Part shown: positions 1 through 4,628 of the stretch, in pieces | Numbering within the stretch: position 1 is the first letter of the stretch | Layout of the letters: every line of letters begins with the position of its first letter | NCBI GenBank assembly: GCA_023390055.1 | Contig: JAEWDP010000059.1 | Span: 1 to 16,733 of the forward strand | Origin: Pseudomonadota bacterium | GTDB lineage: Bacteria; Pseudomonadota; Alphaproteobacteria; Rhizobiales; Rhizobiaceae | Length of the DNA stretch: 16,733 bases | Direction: 5' to 3' | Notes under the pieces: generated by a model | What the model was told of the DNA's origin: nothing | Seen by the model: the letters and a program-made list of their open reading frames with translations, nothing else | The model's database searches: none | Made by a program: the position numbers and the translations under genes

Positions 1-1280
1 CCGCCATACCAGACGCCATATTCACCGGCTGCCCGCTTGGTGCTGAAGACCGAAAACGGCACGGCACGTGGCTGGACACTGACACCGATACGGGCCCAGC
101 TTTGGGCAAGGGCCTGCAGGCTTTCGGTATCGCCCGGATAACGTCCGGCAGAACCTGCCAGTAGAACGTTGAAGCCATCCGGATAACCGGCCTTGGCAAG
201 AAGCGCCTTTGCGGCTTCATAATCGGGTTCTTGCGGAACGAGATTGGCAGAGGTGCCGGGCAGACCATTGGGGAATACCTGGGCAGCGGCTGTGCCATAG
301 CCTGCAAGGATCTTGTCGACGAGGATGCCGCGATCGGTTGCCATGGCAAGGGCACGGCGAACGTCGACGTTCTTGAACGGATTGGGGATCGGCTTGCCGG
401 CCTTGTCGGTAACGTCCGGCGCCATGTCGTGGTGGACATCGAACTGGATGAAGTTGACGCGGGCAGCACCGACACTTGCAACCTTTGCACCGCGATCCTT
501 AAGCCCCGCGACATCACGGGCCGGAATGGCGTCTGCGACATCGACATCACCGGTGCTGAGCGCTGCAACGCGTGCTGCCGGGCTTTGCATCACCTTGAAG
601 GTGACCTTTGGCCAGGACGGCGTGTCACCCCAATAGTCGTCATTGCGGACAAGGGTGAGGGTCTCGCCGGAACTCCACTGTTCAAAGCGATAGGGTCCGG
701 TGCCATTGGGAGAGGCACCTTCATTCAGTTCCTCGGTGGTCTCGAAACCGTCTTCGGGATCATTCATCACGAAGAGCGACGAGAACAGCAGCGGCAGGTT
801 GGGAACGAAGCCATCGGTCTCGATGACGACGGTCAGGGGATCGGGTGCCGTGACGCTGTCGATATCGCTGACATAGGCACGAAAGCCACCGCTTGGGGGT
901 TTTAGGAAATCCTGGATGCGGGCTATGGTGTAGACGACGTCTTCGGCGGTAAATTCCGCGCCATCATGGAAACGGACACCGTCGCGCAGCTTGAACTGCC
1001 ATTTTGTATCGGAAAGCGCCTGCCATGAGACGGCAAGGCCTGGCTGCAGTTCAAGCTGTTCGTCCTGATAGACGAGGCGCTCGAAGATGTGTGACAGAAG
1101 CGAGGTGTTCTCGTTGAGATTGGCATATTGCGGATCAAGCGTAATCAGCTTGTAGGATGTGGCGATACGAAGCTCGCCGGCATCTTCGGCCTGTGCCGGT
1201 GTTGACGGTGCCATGCCGACAAGGGCTGAAAACAGCAGTGCTGGAACAATGGTTTTGTGAAATGTCGTCCCCAGTATCAT
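1..1280 (-). CDS. ABC transporter periplasmic substrate-binding protein, SBP_bac_5 (DppA/OppA-like), C-terminus beyond window
   Basis: This is a periplasmic solute-binding lipoprotein-like or secreted component of a peptide/nickel-type ABC importer. Reading the minus strand from the ATG at 1280, the frame stays open to the window edge (426 codons), so the 3' end is missing; full family members are about 500-540 residues. The first 30 residues form a signal peptide with a hydrophobic core and an A-Q-A cleavage site followed by E-D-A. Mature features typical of the family are visible: L-D-P-Q near residue 45, a W-Q-F-K-L-R-D-G-V-R-F-H-D-G stretch near 95, E-D-V-V-Y-T-I, G-T-G-P-Y, and V-R-R-A-L-A-M-A-T-D-R further on. 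An AAAGGA ribosome site sits 8 bases before the ATG. The substrate cannot be told from sequence; permease and ATPase genes would be expected beyond the left edge. Confidence 0.9.
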   Translation of the reverse strand, partial: MILGTTFHKTIVPALLFSALVGMAPSTPAQAEDAGELRIATSYKLITLDPQYANLNENTSLLSHIFERLVYQDEQLELQPGLAVSWQALSDTKWQFKLRDGVRFHDGAEFTAEDVVYTIARIQDFLKPPSGGFRAYVSDIDSVTAPDPLTVVIETDGFVPNLPLLFSSLFVMNDPEDGFETTEELNEGASPNGTGPYRFEQWSSGETLTLVRNDDYWGDTPSWPKVTFKVMQSPAARVAALSTGDVDVADAIPARDVAGLKDRGAKVASVGAARVNFIQFDVHHDMAPDVTDKAGKPIPNPFKNVDVRRALAMATDRGILVDKILAGYGTAAAQVFPNGLPGTSANLVPQEPDYEAAKALLAKAGYPDGFNVLLAGSAGRYPGDTESLQALAQSWARIGVSVQPRAVPFSVFSTKRAAGEYGVWYG

Positions 1281-1398
1281 CGTCAAGTTCCTTTATATCG
1301 TTGTGGTGTCGTGTTGTTGTGAGCTGGAAATGGCGTGCGGGAGCGATCCCGAACGCGGTTGCGTCGAGGCGAACTGAATGACAGTGCGACTTATGTTG

Positions 1399-2046
1399 TC
1401 AGGGCGGCGGTAAGGCCGCGGTGCTCGCTCGTGCACCATTCCCGGCAGTTAGTCCGGGATAGTGTTTGGGGGGTGGCTGGGGTCGGTGACCCCGTTCATG
1501 ACCGGGTTGGCCACCAAGTTCCTGACCGCAACCATGACCGCCTGGCGTAGGGCTGGCAGCATCGATGGTCAGAAGATCGGTGATGACGTCGCGCAGTTGC
1601 GGCCAGGGCTCGTCCTGGCTTGTCGCGGACGGCTGGCCCTTGGCGACAATCGCCTGGAGTTTGGCGGCAGCACCTGCAATAGACAGTGCCGGTTGTCGCC
1701 AGAGTTCTTCGGCAGCCTCACTCTCCACAGCCGCCGCCTGTTCTTCCGCGTCGAGTGCCGCGTCATAGGACTGGCCACACGTCGCCTTGTCATGAGGTGT
1801 CGGAAAAGCATCGAGAAGCAGCAGTCCCTCCAGCCGCTGCTGGCGCGTTGTTGATTCGCTCAGCACCTGCCATGCACGGCACCATTTTTGCCACACACCG
1901 ATCGCCGGGTCGTCTTCCAAAGTCTCTGACGACAGGATCCGGCGCGTCGAAGCGTCGGTAGATGTGGGTAAATAGGCGCCAACGAAGGAATAGAAATCTC
2001 CGCTCGCGACGCCAGGCAAAGTTCTGCTATTGTCGGAATCAGCCAT
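1399..2046 (-). CDS. Full-length member of the M-A-D-S-D-N-S-R-T-L-P family, function unknown
   Basis: The ORF encodes 215 residues starting M-A-D-S-D-N-S-R-T-L-P, with a good GGAG ribosome site 8 bases upstream. I recall rhizobial hypothetical proteins with this N-terminus and a body containing an A-I-x-V-W-x-K-W segment, a Q-Q-R-L-E helix, and a late P-W-P-Q-L-R-D-V-I-x-D-L-L motif; all three are here. It is the only one of four local copies with the complete body. Family members, as I remember them, have T-R-R after the leader peptide, resembling a twin-arginine signal; here it reads A-S-G-D-F, so export is doubtful. After D-L-L-T-I (near residue 160) the protein turns into Gly/Pro/His-rich low-complexity sequence that looks unlike the family, suggesting a frameshift or a fused foreign end. 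It is divergent from a small XRE gene 140 bp away. Confidence 0.65.
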   Translation of the reverse strand: MADSDNSRTLPGVASGDFYSFVGAYLPTSTDASTRRILSSETLEDDPAIGVWQKWCRAWQVLSESTTRQQRLEGLLLLDAFPTPHDKATCGQSYDAALDAEEQAAAVESEAAEELWRQPALSIAGAAAKLQAIVAKGQPSATSQDEPWPQLRDVITDLLTIDAASPTPGGHGCGQELGGQPGHERGHRPQPPPKHYPGLTAGNGARASTAALPPP

Positions 2047-2069
2047 GATCCGAGCTCCTATCAGCTTGG
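2015..2069. repeat. Array repeat copy 1 (55-bp invariant block)
   Basis: First of four gap-free 55-bp copies running from GGCAAAGTTC to AGCTTGG. It covers the first 11 codons of the minus-strand leader gene, its ribosome site, and the start of the divergent intergenic region. The first 38 positions are identical to copies 2 and 3 and differ at one base from copy 4. Weaker similarity extends leftward for about 25 bp into the coding body, for example the GACGCCAGGC stretch shared with copy 2. Confidence 0.9.
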
Positions 2070-2078
2070 TTTTGGTCA

Positions 2079-2112
2079 GGCTGTGCTCGGTGTGTCAGCA
2101 CCGGATACAGCC
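2079..2112 (+). promoter_or_regulatory. Covarying hairpin, copy 1
   Basis: Arms CTGTGCTCGGTG (2081-2092) and CACCGGATACAG (2099-2110) pair over 12 positions, with two G-T wobbles and one C-A mismatch, around a 6-base loop (TGTCAG). Two outer G-C pairs (2079-2080 with 2111-2112) extend the stem. It sits between the divergent leader and HTH starts. Pairing is better on the plus strand because wobbles would become A-C mismatches on the other strand, which favours a role in the 5' end of the HTH transcript. Confidence 0.6.
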
Positions 2113-2186
2113 GCAGTTCTCTTGATGCCACCCTTCGAGAATGAACTGCAGCACCGGAGAATGTTGAACTAGCACACGAGATCGCG

Positions 2187-2459
2187 TTGATCAATTCAAA
2201 ATCAGATGATAATAATGAAATCACAGGGGCGCAGATACGGGCAGCTCGTGCACTGATCCGTTGGAGCGCAAAAGACCTTGCGAAAGCAGCGGGTATCGGT
2301 GTTGCAACGGTAAGCCGAGCTGAAGTGGAGGATGGTGTCACGTCCCTTACAGGGGCGAATTTACGAGCTATTCGGCAGGCACTGGAAGCCGCCGGTGTCG
2401 AGTTTATTCCCAGGAATGGTGGCGGCGCCGGCGTCCGTCTGAAAACGTCAGACGGATGA
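2187..2459 (+). CDS. Small XRE-family helix-turn-helix regulator, array copy 1 (type A)
   Basis: This 90-residue protein is almost entirely one Cro/C1-type DNA-binding domain. It opens I-T-G-A-Q-I-R-A-A-R-A-L-I-R-W, followed by the helix-turn-helix S-A-K-D-L-A-K-A-A-G-I-G-V-A-T-V-S-R-A-E (residues about 26-45) and an L-R-A-I-R-Q-A-L-E-A-A-G-V-E-F-I end helix. The only usable start in frame is TTG at 2187; no good ribosome site is visible, so translation may be weak. The gene is divergent from the 1399-2046 gene and runs toward leader stub 2. It closely resembles copy 2 (2675-2923) and less closely copies 3 and 4. It lacks any effector domain, so it probably acts as a dimeric repressor or modulator, perhaps on the shared intergenic region (inference). 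Confidence 0.75.
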   Translation: MINSKSDDNNEITGAQIRAARALIRWSAKDLAKAAGIGVATVSRAEVEDGVTSLTGANLRAIRQALEAAGVEFIPRNGGGAGVRLKTSDG

Positions 2460-2551
2460 GTTATTGCGGTGGCAAAAGATCCGGTCGGGGAGGAATGGAA
2501 ACTTCCTCTCGCGACGCCAGGCAAAGTTCTGCTATTGTCGGAATCAGCCAT
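2460..2551 (-). pseudogene. Leader stub 2 (M-A-D-S-D-N-S-R-T-L-P start without body)
   Basis: A minus-strand start identical in its first 11 codons to the full-length gene at 1399-2046, with a GGGAG ribosome site upstream of the ATG at 2551. About 30 codons follow (P-G-V-A-R-G-S-F-H-S-S-P) before the frame runs antisense through the HTH gene at 2187-2459 and finally ends at 2039. The open frame there is a shadow of the HTH gene. I read this as a duplicate in which only the promoter-proximal part was copied. The stub could still be translated as a leader peptide. Confidence 0.6.
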
Positions 2552-2574
2552 GATCCGAGCTCCCTAAAGCTTGG
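2520..2574. repeat. Array repeat copy 2 (55-bp invariant block)
   Basis: It differs from copy 1 only in a few bases between the ribosome site and AGCTTGG. The following TTGTGGTCAGGCTGTG also matches copy 1 closely, so copies 1 and 2 form the nearer pair. Confidence 0.9.
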
Positions 2575-2583
2575 TTGTGGTCA

Positions 2584-2617
2584 GGCTGTGCCCGGTGTTG
2601 GCGCACCGGGTTCAGCC
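2584..2617 (+). promoter_or_regulatory. Covarying hairpin, copy 2
   Basis: Arms CTGTGCCCGGTG (2586-2597) and CACCGGGTTCAG (2604-2615) pair over 12 positions with one T-T mismatch and one G-T wobble. The loop is TTGGCG, and two extra outer G-C pairs lie at 2584-2585 and 2616-2617. Relative to copy 1, the C-A mismatch and the T-G wobble become C-G pairs. It lies in the region divergent between leader stub 2 and the HTH gene at 2675. Confidence 0.6.
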
Positions 2618-2674
2618 GAATGAGTGTTTAACTGCCACATGAACGAAAAAAGTTCAACTGGGAAATCGAAATTA

Positions 2675-2923
2675 ATGAACGTAATTACGGGGGCCCAGAT
2701 TCGCGCGGCCCGGGCGCTCGTTCGATGGACTGCTGAAGAACTGGCACATGAGGCAAGCGTCAGCATCTCAACAATACGACGCGCAGAAGCGGATGATGGG
2801 CTGCCAGCGATAACATCCGCGAACCTGAAACTTATTCGCATGTCTCTTGAAACCGCCGGGGTCGAGTTTATCCCTGAAAACGGTGGTGGTGTTGGCGTTC
2901 GTTTGACGAAACGTATCCTGTAG
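2675..2923 (+). CDS. Small XRE-family helix-turn-helix regulator, array copy 2 (type A)
   Basis: This 82-residue single-domain DNA-binding protein starts M-N-V-I-T-G-A-Q-I-R-A-A-R-A-L-V-R-W. The helix-turn-helix is T-A-E-E-L-A-H-E-A-S-V-S-I-S-T-I-R-R-A-E (about residues 19-38), and the C-terminal helix is L-K-L-I-R-M-S-L-E-T-A-G-V-E-F-I-P-E-N-G-G-G. I chose the ATG at 2675 because the alignment with copy 1 begins there; in-frame starts at 2624 and 2639 would add 17 or 12 unlike residues. It is the close paralogue of copy 1, clearly diverged at the DNA level, while the 55-bp block upstream is almost unchanged. Its target is unknown; autoregulation of the divergent intergenic region is the natural guess. 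Confidence 0.75.
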   Translation: MNVITGAQIRAARALVRWTAEELAHEASVSISTIRRAEADDGLPAITSANLKLIRMSLETAGVEFIPENGGGVGVRLTKRIL

Positions 2924-3183
2924 CTGCCGTGGTCATGCTGGTCGTGCTCAAAGAAGTGGCAGTTCGATCGTTTTTCTCCTCGGACCAATTCGAACGGAAA
3001 TTGGCGGGCACTGCTCCGTTCTTGCATGACGTCGATCGCTTGATCCTTATTGGACCTTATCTCCGGCAAAGGGACTGCCTTACTGGACTGGACAGTACAT
3101 GCGGGTGAATGTGCCGCCGCAAAGGAATCGGAATCTCCCCCCGTGACGGTAGGCAAAGTTCTGCTATTGTCGGAATCAGCCAT
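2924..3183 (-). pseudogene. Leader gene 3, decayed fragment
   Basis: From the ATG at 3183 (GGGAG ribosome site upstream) the frame reads M-A-D-S-D-N-S-R-T-L-P-T-V-T-G-G-D-S and then about 70 more codons before reaching the 3' end of the HTH gene at 2675-2923. After that it is only antisense shadow, ending at 2581. A segment D-Q-A-I-D-V-M-Q-E-R-S-S-A-R-Q lines up with D-P-A-I-G-V-W-Q-K-W-C-R-A-W-Q of the full-length gene at 1399-2046. This copy therefore once had at least the first half of the body. The later helices and the P-W-P-Q-L-R motif are missing. Confidence 0.6.
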
Positions 3184-3206
3184 GATCCGGGCTCCCTGTA
3201 GCTTGG
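3152..3206. repeat. Array repeat copy 3 (55-bp invariant block)
   Basis: Identical to copies 1 and 2 over the first 38 bases. It shares CTCCCTGTAGCTTGG with copy 4, making copies 3 and 4 the second pair. Confidence 0.9.
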
Positions 3207-3215
3207 ATGTGGTTA

Positions 3216-3247
3216 GATCGAGTAGGTGTTGCAGCATCTGCTCGATC
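3216..3247 (+). promoter_or_regulatory. Covarying hairpin, copy 3
   Basis: Arms ATCGAGTAGGTG (3217-3228) and CATCTGCTCGAT (3235-3246) pair at all 12 positions on the plus strand, counting two G-T wobbles. The loop is TTGCAG, and one more G-C pair closes the base. The arms have a different sequence from copies 1 and 2 but the same stem and loop sizes and the same place relative to the leader start. Confidence 0.65.
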
Positions 3248-3277
3248 GCTTCGGACGTCTTTACAGAATAATACAGA

Positions 3278-3292
3278 TCAATCAGAAAGTTT
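3278..3292 (+). promoter_or_regulatory. TCAATCAGAAAGTTT box upstream of HTH copy 3
   Basis: A 15-bp sequence found identically before HTH copy 4 (3734-3748), in both cases ending exactly 24 bases before the ATG. The fixed spacing suggests a translation or operator element, or recent common origin. Copies 1 and 2 lack it. Confidence 0.5.
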
Positions 3293-3316
3293 ACATTGCC
3301 TCGTAATTCTCTCACG

Positions 3317-3541
3317 ATGGAACAATGCCGTGCAGCACGCGCTATGTTAGGCTGGAGCCAAGGCGAGCTTGCAGTTGCAGCCAATGTCTCTCGTCAAACG
3401 ATTGCCGATTTTGAACGGGGCGCTCGCACGCCCATTAACAATAACCTTGCCTGTATCGTCACCGCATTTGAAAGGGCCGGAATCCAGTTTCTCTCGGAAT
3501 TTGGTGGCGGCATTGGACTGTTGTTGAAAAAGCCTGTCTAG
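3317..3541 (+). CDS. Small XRE-family helix-turn-helix regulator, array copy 3 (type B)
   Basis: This 74-residue single-domain DNA-binding protein starts M-E-Q-C-R-A-A-R-A-M-L-G-W-S-Q-G-E-L-A. The helix-turn-helix S-Q-G-E-L-A-V-A-A-N-V-S-R-Q-T-I-A-D-F-E-R-G occupies about residues 14-35, and the protein ends in A-F-E-R-A-G-I-Q-F-L and a Gly-rich tail. I took the ATG at 3317 because copy 4 aligns from the same M-E-Q-C; the TTG at 3296 would add seven residues. Type B differs from type A (copies 1-2) through most of its length but keeps the R-A-A-R-A-x-(L/I)-x-W and E-x-A-G-(I/V)-x-F signatures, so all four are one superfamily. It runs toward leader stub 4, 93 bp away. Confidence 0.8.
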   Translation: MEQCRAARAMLGWSQGELAVAANVSRQTIADFERGARTPINNNLACIVTAFERAGIQFLSEFGGGIGLLLKKPV

Positions 3542-3634
3542 TATACGCCTCTTGAGCAAGAAGGCCGATCTTGAGAGAGGAACCTCATCCCTGCTGACTA
3601 TGGGCAAAGTTCTGCTATTGTCGGAATCAACCAT
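3542..3634 (-). pseudogene. Leader stub 4 (M-V-D-S-D-N-S-R-T-L-P start without body)
   Basis: It starts at the ATG at 3634 with a GGGAGC ribosome site. The only change in the first 11 codons relative to the other copies is GCT to GTT (Ala2 to Val). About 31 codons follow before the frame enters the antisense strand of the HTH gene at 3317-3541 and stops at 3347. The distance from the neighbouring HTH stop to the leader start (93 bp) nearly equals that of stub 2 (92 bp), which points to the same duplication boundary. Confidence 0.6.
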
Positions 3635-3657
3635 GATCCGCGCTCCCTGTAGCTTGG
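3603..3657. repeat. Array repeat copy 4 (55-bp invariant block)
   Basis: Matches copies 1-3 at 37 of the first 38 bases; the single change alters leader codon 2. It pairs with copy 3 through CTCCCTGTAGCTTGG. Confidence 0.9.
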
Positions 3658-3667
3658 TTGTGGCAAA

Positions 3668-3697
3668 ACTGAGAAGGCGTTGCAGCGTCTGCTCAGT
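3668..3697 (+). promoter_or_regulatory. Covarying hairpin, copy 4
   Basis: Arms ACTGAGAAGGCG (3668-3679) and CGTCTGCTCAGT (3686-3697) pair with one A-G mismatch and one G-T wobble around a TTGCAG loop. Compared with copy 3, the outer stem ATCGAG/CTCGAT is replaced by ACTGAG/CTCAGT and the inner T-A by C-G, so both arms changed together. Confidence 0.65.
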
Positions 3698-3733
3698 GCA
3701 GTAGGGTCAATTGTCGTTACAAAACACTACAAG

Positions 3734-3748
3734 TCAATCAGAAAGTTT
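3734..3748 (+). promoter_or_regulatory. TCAATCAGAAAGTTT box upstream of HTH copy 4
   Basis: Identical to the box at 3278-3292 and at the same 24-base distance from its start codon. A T-rich run (3762-3769) follows it and precedes the ATG. Confidence 0.5.
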
Positions 3749-3772
3749 TCGTTGGATAGGATTTTTTTTACA

Positions 3773-4000
3773 ATGGAGCAGTGCCGGGGCGCTCGAGCCA
3801 TGCTTGGTTGGAGCCAAGGGGAGCTCGCGACCGCCGCCAATGTTTCTCGTCAGACGATCGCGGAGTTTGAAAGGGGAGTCCACCGTCCCATCAGCAATAA
3901 TCTCGCCAGTATTGTTGCTGCATTGGAGAGGGCCGGAATCGAGTTTATTTTAAAAGCCAATGGCGACGTGGGCGTACTTTTAAAGAAGTCAATTTTGTAG
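3773..4000 (+). CDS. Small XRE-family helix-turn-helix regulator, array copy 4 (type B)
   Basis: This 75-residue single-domain protein starts M-E-Q-C-R-G-A-R-A-M-L-G-W-S-Q-G-E-L-A, close to copy 3. The helix-turn-helix is S-Q-G-E-L-A-T-A-A-N-V-S-R-Q-T-I-A-E-F-E-R-G, and the tail reads A-L-E-R-A-G-I-E-F-I and ends L-L-K-K-S-I-L. The frame is open upstream to a TTG at 3680, inside the hairpin loop, but alignment with copy 3 supports the ATG at 3773. Its stop codon is immediately followed, in the same frame, by the IS4-family remnant, so an insertion or deletion has cut the array here and a fifth unit could have been lost. Confidence 0.8.
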   Translation: MEQCRGARAMLGWSQGELATAANVSRQTIAEFERGVHRPISNNLASIVAALERAGIEFILKANGDVGVLLKKSIL

Positions 4001-4384
4001 GTTATCAAGTCGCAGCGCTCACGGGAGCGGGACTGGCGACGCAAGACCAACGGCATGATGATCCGGGTTATCGACTACCATCTTGAGGGTGTCGAAGATG
4101 CAGAGCCGCTCTACAGGCTTGCCATGACCATTCTGGATCCCGAACGGGCGCCCGCATGTGAATTGGCTGCTCTCTATCACAAGCGCTGGGAAATCGAGAC
4201 GGCCCTTGATGAACTCAAGACCCATCTGTGTGGAGCCCGTATTGTCCTGCGCTCAAAGACGCCGGATCTTCTCCGGTAGGAGTTCTACGGCATGCTCATG
4301 GCGCATTTCGCCATTCGCAGTCTGATGCATGACGCAGCCCTTCATGCGGGGGAGGACCCAGATCGCTGGCTGAATAGAGCCTAG
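4001..4384 (+). pseudogene. IS4-family transposase remnant (C-terminal part)
   Basis: The translation contains Y-H-K-R-W-E-I-E-T-A-L-D-E-L-K (from 4178), a perfect Y-x2-R-x3-E-x6-K signature of IS4-family DDE transposases, which carries the catalytic Glu. This is followed by typical F-Y-G-M-L-M-A-H-F-A-I-R-S-L-M-H sequence. An in-frame TAG at 4277-4279 sits where the family usually continues (CAG to TAG would explain it), and a second TAG at 4382-4384 ends the coding similarity. The N-terminal half with the two catalytic Asp residues is absent. No clear terminal inverted repeats are visible, so this is a dead fragment marking past insertion between the HTH array and the arc operon. Confidence 0.8.
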
Positions 4385-4416
4385 CTCGGATGCTATTATC
4401 CGAAGGCCAACGAAAT

Positions 4417-4430
4417 TTAATCTGAATCAA
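4417..4430 (+). promoter_or_regulatory. Candidate FNR/FixK box upstream of the arginine deiminase operon
   Basis: TTAAT-CTGA-ATCAA matches the FNR/Anr/FixK consensus TTGAT-N4-ATCAA at 9 of 10 defined positions. It lies about 200 bp before the first operon ATG in the 4385-4628 intergenic region, the only gap before the operon. No convincing -10 hexamer was found at the expected distance, so the transcription start is unknown. A short hairpin TGCC-GATCAT-GGCA lies at 4522-4535. Confidence 0.45.
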
Positions 4431-4628
4431 AGACAGACATGCAACGCCGCTGTTGGATGCGATCTGTTGGTCCGTACCGGCGAACTGTCGCGGGTGATGA
4501 ACTTCCATAGACGTCGTACTACTGCCGATCATGGCAGATAAGCACAACGCCGGTCGGCCCACGAACCGAAACCCTGGGGATCGTCGCTCGTCTTTCGTTG
4601 CGGTTCCGTATTGTAAGGAGATGGGGCC

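Noticed and set aside
231..905. Long plus-strand open frame over the left end
   Set aside because: It is antisense to the binding-protein gene, whose minus-strand frame is open through the whole stretch with family motifs and a signal peptide.
1479..1493. GGGGTC-GGT-GACCCC as an intrinsic terminator
   Set aside because: The stem is short, no T-run follows on either strand, and it lies inside the open frame of the leader gene.
2039..3384. Long minus-strand frames of 170 and 267 codons taken as complete proteins
   Set aside because: Beyond the leader start they run antisense through the HTH genes, whose plus-strand products are clearly real; the extra length is a shadow.
2015..3697. Regularly repeated blocks considered as a CRISPR array
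   Set aside because: The blocks are spaced 450-630 bp apart with genes between them, the repeats contain gene starts, and no cas genes are present.
2187..4000. HTH and leader pairs as toxin-antitoxin modules
   Set aside because: The partners are divergent rather than in one operon, three of four leader genes have no body, and no toxin motif is visible.
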